A stretch of DNA of 19,263 bases from contig DASTPP010000280.1 in NCBI GenBank assembly GCA_035762175.1, positions 1-19,263 on the forward strand, given 5' to 3'. Shown piece after piece: positions 8,201 to 15,700 of this stretch. Source of the DNA: DASTPP01 sp035762175 (GTDB lineage: Bacteria > Myxococcota_A > Polyangia > Polyangiales > Polyangiaceae). How positions within the stretch are numbered: position 1 is the stretch's first letter; each line of letters begins with the position of its first letter. The notes beneath the pieces are model-generated. The model was not told where the DNA came from. It was given only the letters and a program-made list of their open reading frames with translations, and ran no database searches. Position numbers and translations under genes: made by a program.

Positions 8201-8698
8201 CTCGGGCGCCGCCGTCGCGAGCCCGAAGTCGACCACCTTCACGACCCCGCCGGCGACGAGCACGTTGCTCGGCTTGATGTCGCGGTGAATGATGCCGCGC
8301 CGGTGCAGGTAGGCGAGCGCGCGCAAGAGCTCGGCGAGCAGCCGCACCTTCTCGGCCGGCGGCCGCCCGAGGCCGGCGCCGAAGAGCGTGCGCGGCGCCT
8401 CGAGCAGCTCCATCGTGAAGTAGGGGCCGAGCCGCTCGTCGAAGCCGTAGTCGAGCACCTGAATGACGTGCGGGTGGTGCAGCGACGAGAGCGTCTGGAA
8501 CTCCCGCGCGAGCAGCAGGCGCAGGCCGAGGTTCGCGTCGGGGTCGAGCCGCGTCGCGCCCTTCCGGCCGACCAGCTTGAGCGCGACGACCGAGTTGTCG
8601 ATGCGCCGGGTCGCCCGGTAGACCGCGCCCATGCCGCCCTCGCCCAGCTTCTCGTGCAGCAGGTAGCTCCGCTCGACCGTCCGGGGTGCGTGCGCCAT
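5252..8698 (-). CDS. Ser/Thr protein kinase fused to AAA-type ATPase and TPR domain
   Basis: This is a 1148-residue signalling protein with three parts. An N-terminal Hanks-type kinase has the Gly loop at 19-26 (GEGGMGAV), Lys41, HRDIKPSN with catalytic Asp140, DFG at 157-159, and GTLAYMAPE. All are intact, so an active kinase is expected. Between the helix F region (DLYAVGVLAREMF) and DPSRR at 298 lies a Pro/Ala-rich insert from about 209 to 282 in place of the usual short helix G region. A linker EFVGREAELA leads into a STAND-like ATPase with Walker A GESGVGKS (368-375) and a Walker B ending LLEDLQWA (Glu479-Asp480). From about 620 on there are TPR-type helical hairpins to the end. No membrane helix and no C-terminal HTH are seen, so it is a cytosolic sensor kinase, not a LuxR-type regulator. 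The ATG at 8698 is chosen because GGGAGG precedes it by 3 bases and the upstream TTG overlaps the promoter. Confidence 0.93.
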   Translation of the reverse strand: MAHAPRTVERSYLLHEKLGEGGMGAVYRATRRIDNSVVALKLVGRKGATRLDPDANLGLRLLLAREFQTLSSLHHPHVIQVLDYGFDERLGPYFTMELLEAPRTLFGAGLGRPPAEKVRLLAELLRALAYLHRRGIIHRDIKPSNVLVAGGVVKVVDFGLATAAPEGASLGGTLAYMAPELLEGGRPSVASDLYAVGVLAREMFSRAGWVDDSASAAEATTMTLLDDAVRLRPTEVGTTRPLGPAAGGAPPPEAGPSATERAPARPAPGPGPPRPLGPDDVDVEGPLGDVVRRLLSADPSRRHASAVELLYDLGRALGEPLPVETAETRESFLQASEFVGREAELAALDRALREVLAGRPGGGALIGGESGVGKSRLTAELRTLALVKGAWVAEGQAVATGRSSYQVWLPVLRALCLRAELADADASALHDLVPDLPALLGREVPAAPPLPPAAAQSRLLQAIEALFRAQARPTVVLLEDLQWAGADSLMLLGRLCRLTAELPLLLVGNYRDDEAPGLPESAPGLAAIKLGRLGREQVGRLSASMLGAAGEAPALVEYLCRETEGNVFFLVEVVRALAEQAGRLDRIRPADLPERLLTGGIERIAQRRVDRVREGPDRALLDLAATLGRQLDLAVLERAAPGVDLRGFLLTCANAAVLESRAGDWRFSHDKLREAILARLAPGERARHHGAIARAMEAVYAGEGLDRKSAALAHHFEQAGDADRAWAYHVRAGDVATRLCSYGEARHHYAAALAALAALPADDEGRRRKVDTLLKLVYTRLVADTAEQNFARMAEARAQLDALAAGGELGQNDRLRLARVNHAVGRIHFYRGEAREALSYYRQVLPVALESGDEELMALPGCLIGTALLSQGDMRRAEPLLARSIGPLERLGEPFEWFRAVGYHGSALIALGRYREGVAELERVLARADQIGQPSLASAANLMSGCSYLFSGDWPLTVAHHRRVLELASRTGDTLHLSLAHSSIAWAESHLGRHDEALAHRARAEAIARGMGGRLMLADWYEAGDAEIALNAGRLDEALARAEAVAEAGRAAGLLFSRGVAERVRGAALARAGRGGEADAHFEASLEALEQGGSLLQAARTRAEWALALRARGERARAEARTAEARAALGAAGCDYALAELGRRWSGG

Positions 8699-8728
8699 GG
8701 CCCTCCCGCCCTGCGCTCGGGCCCCCGA

Positions 8729-8758
8729 AGGGTACCGCCCGGGGCCGGGGCGCCGCAA
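8729..8758 (-). promoter_or_regulatory. Promoter of the kinase gene
   Basis: On the minus strand TTGCGG (8758-8753) and TACCCT (8734-8729) are 18 bases apart. The -10 box ends 30 bases before the ATG at 8698, which leaves room for the GGGAGG at 8707-8702. The -35 hexamer is the same as that of the ArsA-like gene. Confidence 0.45.
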
Positions 8759-8874
8759 CCGCGGGCCGCGCCGCGCACGCCCCCGGCGGCCCGTTCGCGG
8801 CGGGGGCCGTTCACGGCGGGGGCGTGAACGCAGCGCGCGCCCGGGGCCGCGCGGGGAGGTCGCTTCGTCCGGGG

Positions 8875-9048
8875 GTGGACGTGGCGTGGACGCGGGCCCC
8901 GTCGGCGGTCGAGCGCGCCCTCTTCTTGGACGACTACCTCTATTCGGCGTCCGACGCGGCGGTGAAGGTCAACCGCGTCGACGACCTCGCCGCCGACGTG
9001 GCGTCGGTCGACGTGTCGAAGGCGCGGGCGGCCGCGGCGGCGCCCTGA
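8875..9048 (+). pseudogene. 3' remnant of a beta-propeller-type secreted protein gene
   Basis: The open frame ends in a 58-codon stretch from a GTG at 8875 to the TGA at 9046. Its translation contains APSAVERALFLDDYLYSAS followed by VKVNRVDDLAADVASVDV. This looks like the last propeller blade of the Beta_propel family (PF09826-type), where a 'display of gene product, then KVN..DL..V' ending is usual. The identification is from memory of the family. Nothing like the preceding several hundred residues or a signal peptide is present. Upstream the frame reads low-complexity Arg/Gly/Ala, and the kinase promoter lies within 150 bases. I read it as the tail of a gene whose body was deleted. A GGGGAGG at 8852-8858 is too far from the GTG to make a good start. 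A real small protein is the alternative. Its stop is one base from the end of the convergent cyclic-nucleotide-binding gene. Confidence 0.5.
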
Positions 9049-9049
9049 G

Positions 9050-9604
9050 TCAGCCGCGGGTGCCGCCGGGGGGCGCGGAGTCGCCGGGCGGGGGGGGCTC
9101 GGTGCCGCCGCCGCGCGCGACGTAGAAGGCCATGACGTCGGCGATGAAGTTGACGAGCAGGCCGTCGGCGGCGCGCAGGCGGCGCGAGAGCTCGCGGGCG
9201 ATGTTGAGCACGAGCAGGGCGTAGGCCTTGAGGTCGCGCCGGTAGAGCGCGTCGAGGTCGGCGGCGCGCACGCGCAAGAGGCGCGCGGGGCAGAGGGCGC
9301 GCACGGTGGCGGAGCGGGGCTGGACGTCGATGACGCTCATCTCGCCGAACCAGTCGTGGGGGCCGAGGCTGGCGACGGGGGTGTCGACGCCGGCGCTCGA
9401 GCGCTTGAGCACCTCGAGCCGGCCCTCGAGCACGACGAAGAGCTCGCGCCCGCTGTCGCCCTCGCGGAAGACGAGCTGGCCGGGGCCGACCTCGAGGCCC
9501 TCGAGGGTCTGGCAGAGGTAGGCGAGCACGTCGTCGGGCAGGGCGCCGAAGAGGCCGATGCCGCGCAGATCGTCGGGACGAGGGGCGGGGGGGGCCTCGC
9601 TCAC
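9050..9604 (-). CDS. Cyclic-nucleotide-binding domain protein (Crp/Fnr-like sensor domain only)
   Basis: This is a 184-residue protein with one cNMP-binding fold. The fold runs from about 17 (GLFGALPDDVLAYL) to 113. It has the usual FREGDSGRELFVVLEGRLEV block. The phosphate-binding cassette FGEMSVIDVQPRSATVRA contains Glu88 and Arg97, the residues that hold the cyclic phosphate and ribose, so ligand binding is plausible. After it comes a helical tail to about 163 (LLVLNIARELSRRLRAAD). There is no helix-turn-helix, so it is not a complete Crp-type regulator. The last 20 residues are Pro/Gly-rich. The GTG at 9604 is the best start: it places nine residues before the domain and lies 141 bases from the divergent ArsA-like ATG. 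No strong Shine-Dalgarno is present. It may act by protein contact; partners are unknown. Confidence 0.85.
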   Translation of the reverse strand: MSEAPPAPRPDDLRGIGLFGALPDDVLAYLCQTLEGLEVGPGQLVFREGDSGRELFVVLEGRLEVLKRSSAGVDTPVASLGPHDWFGEMSVIDVQPRSATVRALCPARLLRVRAADLDALYRRDLKAYALLVLNIARELSRRLRAADGLLVNFIADVMAFYVARGGGTEPPPPGDSAPPGGTRG

Positions 9605-9613
9605 GCCCGAGCG

Positions 9614-9626
9614 TGTAGCACAGCTA
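9614..9626. promoter_or_regulatory. Small dyad upstream of the cNMP-binding gene
   Basis: GTAGC (9614-9618) and GCTAC (9622-9626) form a 5-3-5 inverted repeat, 9 bases upstream of the GTG at 9604. It is one of few A/T-bearing sites in this divergent gap and covers the place where the gene's -10 box should be. It may be an operator or a chance match. Confidence 0.25.
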
Positions 9627-9661
9627 CCGGGCCGCCGAGCGGGGGAAGCGCGGGGCGCCGC

Positions 9662-9690
9662 TTGCGGGGCGGGCGCGGCGCCGTTAGGGT
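9662..9690 (+). promoter_or_regulatory. Promoter of the ArsA-like ATPase gene
   Basis: TTGCGG (9662-9667) and TAGGGT (9685-9690) are separated by 17 bases. The ATG follows 55 bases after the -10 box, so unlike several neighbours this gene has a leader. Confidence 0.5.
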
Positions 9691-9692
9691 CG

Positions 9693-9725
9693 GGGCCGCC
9701 CCGCGGGGGCCCCTTCGGGCGGCCC
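9693..9725 (+). promoter_or_regulatory. Hairpin in the 5' leader of the ArsA-like gene
   Basis: GGGCCGCCC (9693-9701) pairs perfectly with GGGCGGCCC (9717-9725) across a 15-base loop. It sits at the very 5' end of the predicted transcript and ends 20 bases before the ATG. It could protect the mRNA end or slow translation. Confidence 0.35.
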
Positions 9726-9745
9726 GCCCCGGCGCCCGACCGCTC

Positions 9746-10681
9746 ATGACAGCTCTCCACGACCGGCGCTTTCTCTTCGTCACGGGCAAGGGGGGCGTGG
9801 GCAAGACGACCGTGACGATGGCGCTCGCCCTCGGCTTCGCGGCGCGCGGCAAGCGCGTGCTGTGCGCGGCGTGCCACGCGAAAGAGCGCTTCTCGACCGT
9901 CTTCGGCACGGCGGCGGTCGGGCCCGAGCCCGTGCCGCTGGCGCAGAACGTCTGGGGGGTCAACCTCGACCCGGCCCGCTCGATGGAAGAGTACGGGCTC
10001 ATGTTTCTCAAGTCGAAGGCGCTCTACAAGGCCGTCTTCGACAACCGCTACGTGCGCAGCTTCTTTCGCGCGACGCCGGGGCTCTACGAGTGGGCCATGC
10101 TGGGCAAGGCCTGGTGGCACAGCACCGACGAGGCGGCCGAGCAGGGGCAGGGCTACGACGTGGTCTTGCTCGACGCGCCGGCGACGGGGCACGGGCTCGA
10201 CATGCTGCGGGTGCCGAAGGTCATCGTCGAGGTGGTGCCGCCGGGCATCTTGCGGCGGGACGCCGAGCGGGCGTGGGCGACCTTCCGGGACCCGGCGCGG
10301 GGGGGCGTGGTGGTGGTGACCTTGCCCGAAGACATGCCGGTCAACGAGACGCTCGAGCTCTTGGGCTCGCTGCGGGGCGAGCTCGGGCTGCCGGTGGCGC
10401 GCTGCGTGGTCAACGCGGTCTTGCCGCCGCTCTTCTGGCCGGCCGAGCGCGAGGCGCTCTTGGCGCCGCGGCCGCTGCGCGAGGGCGATCCGGGCGAGGC
10501 GGCGGTGGCGGCGGGGGTGCGGCGGGCGACGCGCGAGCTGGTGCAGGCGCAGAGCGTCGAGCGGCTGCGGGCGGGGGCGGGGCTGCCGCTGACCTTCTTG
10601 CCCTTTCTCTTCGAGGACGCGACCTCGCTCGAGTCGGTGCGGAGGCTCGCCGGCGCGCTCGAGGCGCCGCCGACGCCGTAG
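9746..10681 (+). CDS. ArsA/Get3-family P-loop ATPase
   Basis: This is a cytosolic ATPase of the anion-transporting ATPase / Get3 / ArsA family, with 311 residues and one ATPase domain, so it would act as a dimer. The deviant Walker A is GKGGVGKTT at 14-22. Switch II is DAPATGH, close to the DTAPTGH of Get3. In switch I, where ArsA and Get3 have TDPAHSL with a catalytic Asp, this protein reads CAACHAKERF at 40-49: the Asp is absent and a Cys-x-x-Cys (40, 43) appears. The C-terminal part has the usual VNAVLPP strand and a final helix (FLFEDATSLESVRRLAGAL). No ars genes are near, so arsenite export is unlikely. A role in handling tail-anchored or other client proteins is only a guess. The ATG at 9746 lies 9 residues before the P-loop strand. 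It is divergent to the cNMP gene and 55 bases before the transferase gene. Confidence 0.85.
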   Translation: MTALHDRRFLFVTGKGGVGKTTVTMALALGFAARGKRVLCAACHAKERFSTVFGTAAVGPEPVPLAQNVWGVNLDPARSMEEYGLMFLKSKALYKAVFDNRYVRSFFRATPGLYEWAMLGKAWWHSTDEAAEQGQGYDVVLLDAPATGHGLDMLRVPKVIVEVVPPGILRRDAERAWATFRDPARGGVVVVTLPEDMPVNETLELLGSLRGELGLPVARCVVNAVLPPLFWPAEREALLAPRPLREGDPGEAAVAAGVRRATRELVQAQSVERLRAGAGLPLTFLPFLFEDATSLESVRRLAGALEAPPTP

Positions 10682-10698
10682 GCCCCCGGCCGGCGCGG

Positions 10699-10736
10699 GT
10701 GCCGACGGGGCCGGCTTTGGGCTAGGCTCCGGCCCC
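10699..10736 (+). promoter_or_regulatory. Promoter of the gamma-glutamyltransferase gene, framed by an inverted repeat
   Basis: TAGGCT (10723-10728) ends 8 bases before the ATG; a weak GTGCCG (10699-10704) lies 18 bases upstream. GGGGCCGG (10707-10714) and CCGGCCCC (10729-10736) form an exact 8-bp inverted repeat around the -10 box that ends at the base before the ATG. There is no Shine-Dalgarno. The repeat could be an operator placed over the -10 box. Confidence 0.45.
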
Positions 10737-12521
10737 ATGAAGCGATTCGTGCTCGCCGCGCTCGCGGCGTTTGCCTTTGCCGGCTGCGAGGCGCCCCGGC
10801 CGGCGCCCCCGCCCCGGCAGCCCGCGGCGCCCTCGTCGGCGCGGCCCGTCGCGGCGCGGCCGGCGCCGACCTTCCCCCCGGGCTGGCCCTACCCGGCCGA
10901 CGCGCCCGGCGTGGCGGCGGGGCGGGGCATGGTGTCCTCGGACGCGACGCTGGCGAGCAAGGTCGGCCAGCAGGTGCTCGCCTCGGGGGGCAACGCGGTC
11001 GACGCGGCGGTGGCGACGGCGTTCGCGCTGGCGGTGGTCTACCCGTCGGCGGGCAACGTCGGCGGGGGGGGCTTTCTGGTGGCGCGCGTGGGGGGCCAGG
11101 AGCACGCGCTCGACTTCCGCGAGGCGGCGCCGGCGAAGGCGACGCGCGACGCGTTCGTGGTCGACGGCAAGGTGAGCGACACGGTGCGGATGGGGCACCG
11201 GGCCTCGGGGGTGCCGGGCAGCGTGGCGGGCCTGTGGGAGGCGCACCAGCGGCTCGGCTCGAAGAAGAAGCGCTGGGACGAGCTCGTCGCGCCCGCGATC
11301 AAGCTGGCCGAGGAGGGGTTCGTGGTCGACGAGGCGCTGCACAAGGCGCTCGACGCGGTCGCGAAGCGGCTGAAGAAGTACCCGGCGGCGGCGGCGACCT
11401 TCCTGGCGAACGGCGAGGCGCCGGCGGTCGGCGCGACGGTGAAGAACCCCGACCTCGGCCGCACGCTGCGGCGCATCGCCGAGCGGGGGCCGAAGGGCTT
11501 TTACGAGGGCGAGACGGCGGCCCTTTTGGTCAAGGAGATGGAGGCGGGCGGCGGGCTCATCACCGCGCAAGACTTGCTCGCGTACCGGGCCAAGTGGCGC
11601 ACGCCGATCGCGTTCGAGTACCGGGGGCACCGCGTCGTGTCGATGCCGCCGCCCTCGAGCGGGGGCGTGACGCTCGCGATGATCGCGCACGTGCTCGAGC
11701 CCTACGACCTCGGCGCGATCGGCTGGCACACGCCGCGGCACGTGCAGCTCGAGGTCGAGGCGATGCGGCGGGCGTTCGCGGCGCGCAACGCGCGGCTCGG
11801 CGACCCGGACTTCGTCAAGAACCCGCTCGACGAGCTGCTCTCGCCGGCGTGGGCGGCGCGGCAGCGGGCGACGATCCGGGAGGGGCGCGCGACGCCCTCG
11901 TCCGAGGTCGAGGGGGCGCCGGCTTCGGGCGAGGGCCCGAACACGACGCACTTCTCGGTCGTCGACGCCGAGGGCAACGCCGCCGGGCTGACGACGACGC
12001 TGAACTGGTGGTTCGGCTCGGGCGTCACCGTCGCCGGGGCCGGCTTCCTGCTGAACAACGAGATGGACGACTTCGCCTCGAAGCCGGGCACGGCCAACGG
12101 CTTCGGCCTGGTGCAGGGCGAGCCGAACGCCATCGCCCCGGGCAAGCGGATGCTCTCGTCGATGTCGCCCACGATCGTCATCGGCCCCGACCAGGGCGTG
12201 CGCCTGGTGACGGGGGCGGCGGGGGGGCCGACGATCATCTCGGCGGTGTTCCAGATCGTGTCGAACGTGGTCGACTTCGGCATGGCGCCGGCGGCGGCAG
12301 TCAACGCGCCGCGGCTGCACCACCAGCACCTGCCCGACGAGGTGATGAGCGAGCCGAACGGCCTCGACGAGGGCACGCGCCGGGGGCTCGAGGCGATGGG
12401 GTACGCCTTCAAAGAGCGCGATCACATCGCCGACGCCCCCTCGATCGGCCGGTCCCCGGGCGGCCTTTGGGTGGGCGCGGCCGAGCCGCGGCGCCGCAGC
12501 GCGTTCGCGGCGGGCTGGTAG
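10737..12521 (+). CDS. ggt: Gamma-glutamyltransferase, lipoprotein form
   Basis: This N-terminal-nucleophile hydrolase removes or transfers the gamma-glutamyl group of glutathione and related amides. It has 594 residues. The first 16 residues are a signal peptide ending in FAFAG before Cys17, so the protein is a lipoprotein. A Pro/Ala-rich linker to about 55 follows, then the enzyme: GRGMVSSDATLASKVGQ, FREAAPAKATRDAF with the glutamate-carboxylate Arg, PSSGGVTLAM, and the autocleavage site GPNTTHFSVVD with Thr403 as nucleophile after self-cleavage. LNNEMDDFA supplies the Asp that binds the substrate amino group. SSMSPTI (the Ser-Ser pair) and a TGAAGG loop near the end complete the pocket. 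The subunits would be about 18-402 and 403-594. Nutrient recovery of glutathione peptides outside the inner membrane is the usual role. The start is fixed by the signal peptide. Confidence 0.95.
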   Translation: MKRFVLAALAAFAFAGCEAPRPAPPPRQPAAPSSARPVAARPAPTFPPGWPYPADAPGVAAGRGMVSSDATLASKVGQQVLASGGNAVDAAVATAFALAVVYPSAGNVGGGGFLVARVGGQEHALDFREAAPAKATRDAFVVDGKVSDTVRMGHRASGVPGSVAGLWEAHQRLGSKKKRWDELVAPAIKLAEEGFVVDEALHKALDAVAKRLKKYPAAAATFLANGEAPAVGATVKNPDLGRTLRRIAERGPKGFYEGETAALLVKEMEAGGGLITAQDLLAYRAKWRTPIAFEYRGHRVVSMPPPSSGGVTLAMIAHVLEPYDLGAIGWHTPRHVQLEVEAMRRAFAARNARLGDPDFVKNPLDELLSPAWAARQRATIREGRATPSSEVEGAPASGEGPNTTHFSVVDAEGNAAGLTTTLNWWFGSGVTVAGAGFLLNNEMDDFASKPGTANGFGLVQGEPNAIAPGKRMLSSMSPTIVIGPDQGVRLVTGAAGGPTIISAVFQIVSNVVDFGMAPAAAVNAPRLHHQHLPDEVMSEPNGLDEGTRRGLEAMGYAFKERDHIADAPSIGRSPGGLWVGAAEPRRRSAFAAGW

Positions 12522-12567
12522 GCGCGGCCCGGCGCGCGCTCGAGCGCGCCGCCGGAGGTGGCGGGCG

Positions 12568-12661
12568 GGGCGCGCCGGGGCGCGGGGGGCGCAGCGGGGC
12601 AGCACCGCGGCGGGCGTCGTCGCGTCGCGGGCGCGCCCGGGCGCGGGGGGCGCAGCGGGGC
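12568..12661. repeat. 33-bp direct repeat in the ggt-TPR gap
   Basis: Bases 12568-12600 and 12629-12661 match at 32 of 33 positions (the mismatch is 12577 against 12638), with a 61-base period. The shared core is GCGCGGGGGGCGCAGCGGGG plus a final C. The unit is extremely G-rich on the plus strand. The rest of this 222-base gap is also G/C-only low-complexity sequence with no open frame I would support. Confidence 0.7.
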
Positions 12662-12716
12662 GCGGGGCGCCGCCGGGGGGCGAGGCGGCCCGGGCGGAGG
12701 GGGGTACTCGCGCCGC

Positions 12717-12737
12717 TTCGCGAAAGTGGGGTAGGCT
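12717..12737 (+). promoter_or_regulatory. -10 box and palindrome before the giant TPR gene
   Basis: TAGGCT (12732-12737), identical to the ggt -10 box, ends 6 bases before the GTG start. TTCGCGAA (12717-12724), a perfect 8-bp palindrome, lies just upstream inside the expected spacer and may be an operator. No -35 hexamer is convincing and there is no Shine-Dalgarno. Confidence 0.45.
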
Positions 12738-12743
12738 CGCGGC

Positions 12744-15700
12744 GTGGCGGGCGAAAGCGAGCGAGACAAGAAGGGGGGGGCGGCCGGGGCGAAGCCGGCG
12801 CACACGCCCGTCCCGGGCTCGGAGGCCGAGGTGTCGCCTTCGATGTTCATCGAGGTCGAGCCCGAGACGGGCCTGCCCAAGCGCCAGCCCTCGTCGCCGC
12901 CGCCCAAGGCCTCGTCGTCGCCGCCCAAGGCCCGGCCCGACGCGGAAGCGCCCATGGTGGCGCTCGAGCCGTTGCCCTCGCCCACGGTGCCCGGGGCGCC
13001 GCGCACCGCGTCGTTGCCGCCGGTGAAGCCGCCGCCGCCGCCGGCGGCCTCGCGGCGGGTGTCGGTGTCGGGGCGGGCGACGCCGAGCCTGCCGGTGGGG
13101 GCGCCCTTCGCGCCGACGGTGCGCTTCGGCGAGGCGCGCGAGTCGCGCCCGCCGCCGCTGCCGCCCTCGGGCCGCCCGGTGACCGGGCCGGGCTCGTCGC
13201 CGCGCGAGCCGGCGGCGCGCCCCTCGGAGGCGCCGGCCTCGCAGGAGGGGGCGGCGCTCGCCTACGAGCTGCGGGCGCGGGCGCAGCGGCTCGGGCCGCG
13301 CGACGCGATGGCCGCGGCGCGGGCCTACGTCGAGCTCGGGCTCTTCGAAGAGCGAGGGCTCGGCGACCGGCGGGCGGCGCGGCGCTCGTACGAGGCGGCG
13401 CGCGAGCTGGCCGGGGGGTTCGCGCCGGCGCTCGAGCGGGGGCGCCGGGTGCTCGAGCGGCGCGCGGAGGCGACGCAGGCGCTCGCGCTGCTCGACGAAG
13501 AGATCGGGCTGAGCCCCGACGCGCGGCGGGCCGACCTGCTCGCCGAGCGGGCGCGGCTCTGCGAGTGGCTCGGCCGCTACCCCGACGCGCGGGCGGCGTA
13601 CGTGGCGGCGCTGCGGGTCGAGCCGGCGCACGGCGCGGCGCTGCGGGGGCTCGAGGCGGTGCTGCGCCGCGACGCGTCGCGGGCGGCCGACGGGGGGGCC
13701 GAGCTCGGGGCGCACCTCGAGCGCATGGCCGAGGCGTACGGGCCGGGCGAGGGGGGCGCGGGGGGCGACCGCACGCTCGCGGCGTGGCTGCTGGTCGAGC
13801 GGGCGTGGCTGCTCGCGCGCTCGGCCGAGTCCGCGGCCGAGGCGAGCGCCTCGCTGGCGCGGGCGGTGGGGCTCGAGCCGCTGCCGGGGCCGGTGCGCGA
13901 CGCGCTGACGCGGCACTGCCTGCAGCGGGGCGATCTGGCGGGGCTGGTGGCCACGTGGACGGCGGAGGCGAACGCCGAGGCCGACGACGGGCGCGCGGCG
14001 CGCCTGCTCTACCTCGCCTCGCGCCTGCTCATCGACCGGCTGCGCCAGCCGGGCGAGGCGGCGGCGCTGCTCGGGCGGGCGGGGGCGCGGGCGGCGGTGA
14101 CCTCGCCGATCGCGCGGCGCATCGCGCTCGAGCTGGTGCGCCTGCACGAGGCGGGCGGCAAGCCCGAGCAGGCGGCCGCGGCGCGCCAGCAGCTCGTCGC
14201 GCTGCTCACCGACGAGGCGGCGGTCGCCCACGAGCACGCGCGCCTGAGCGACCTCTACGAGGCGGTGGGCGACGGCGAGCGGGCGGCGCAGCACGCGCGC
14301 CGGGCGCTCGCCGAGTCGCCGGGCGACCCGTCGCTGCGCGAGCGGCTCGACCGGGTGCTCGCGCGGCTCGGGCGCCACGACGAGCGCGCCTCGCTCTGGG
14401 CGGCGCGCGGCCACGCCGAGGGCCCGCCCGGCCCGCGCGTCGCGGCCCTCGTGCGGGCGGCCGAGATCGCCGAGCGGCAGCTGCGCCGCCGCGACGAGGC
14501 CCTGACGCACCTGCGCGCGGCCTGGCTGCTCTCGCCCGACGACGCCGAGGTCTTCGACGCGCTCTCGGCGCTCCTCACGCCGCCCGAGCGCGACCCCGAG
14601 GCCGACGCGCGCGGGGTGAAGGCGAGGCTCGACCTCTACCGCCGGGCGGCGGCCGCCGCGACCGACCCGGCGCGGCGCATCGGGCTGCTCGAGAAGGCGG
14701 TCTCGATCTGGGAGGACGAGCTCTGCCAGCCGGGGCGGGCGATCGAGGAGCTCGAGAAGATCCTCGCCCTTGACCCCTCGCGGCGCTCGGCGGTGCTCGC
14801 GCTCGAGCGCAACGCCCGGCGCGCGGGCGACGCGCGGGCGCTCGTCGGGGCGCTGCGGCGCGAGGCCGAGCTCAGCTCCGACCTCGCGCTGCGCCGCGGG
14901 CTGCTCGTGCGCGCCGCGCGGCTGACGGCCGAGGCGCTGAACGACGCGGACGGGGCCTTCGCGCTGCTCGACCAGGCGGGGCGGGTCGAGGGCGAGCGGC
15001 CCGACGTCCTGCGGGCGCGCGCCGACCTGAGCGCGCGCGCGGGCCGCTACGACGACGCGCGCCGGGCGCTCGTCGCGCTGGTGCCCGCGGCCGAGGGCCC
15101 CGCCGAGGCCTTCGCGCTCTGGGTCGAGGTGGCGCGGCTCGACGAGCAGCGCCGCAAGCGCCCCGAGGACGCGGTCGAGGCCTACAAGCAGGCGGCCGTC
15201 GCGCGGCCCGGCCACCCGCTGCCCCGGCAAGAGCTGGCGCGCCTGCTCTACGAGCTCGGGCGCCCGGGCGCGCTCGCGGCCGCGCTCGCCGAGCTCGCCG
15301 CCGAGGTGAAGGCGCCGGCCGAGGCGGCGTCGCTGCTCGTGCGGGCGGCCGAGATCCACGAGTTCGCGCTGGGCGACGACGAGGCCGCGCTCGCGGTGCT
15401 CGAGCGGGCCGACGGGCTCGAGGGGCAGGGCGAGGGGGGCGACCCCGCGATCGTCGAGGGGCTCGAGCGGCTGCTCGTGCGGCGCGGGGCGCGCGTCGAG
15501 CTGGTGCGGGTCTACAACCGCTGGCTCAACCGGTCGCCCGGCCCCGGCTGGGCCCCGCGCCTGCGCCTCGGGCTCGCCGCGGCGCTGCTCGACCACGACC
15601 CGCGCCAGGCGGCCGAGGCGCTCGCGCCGACGCTCGCGGCGTCGCCGCGGCACCTGCCCTCGCTGCGCGTGTTCGCGCTCGCCCTGCGCGCGCTCGACGG

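Noticed and set aside
8699..8758. A kinase start at the upstream TTG (8758)
   Set aside because: The TTG is part of the putative -35 box, the added 20 residues are Gly/Arg-rich filler, and the ATG at 8698 has GGGAGG just before it. The same holds for the TTG at 5173 upstream of the dehalogenase.
9746..12521. ArsA-like ATPase plus gamma-glutamyltransferase as an arsenic or thiol resistance operon
   Set aside because: There is no arsB, arsC, acr3 or arsR nearby, ggt has its own -10 box, and the ATPase lacks the ArsA tandem domain and the switch I Asp.
12568..12661. Possible minimal CRISPR-like repeat-spacer-repeat (33-bp repeats, 28-base spacing)
   Set aside because: There are only two copies, the sequence is G/C-only low complexity, and no cas gene is present.
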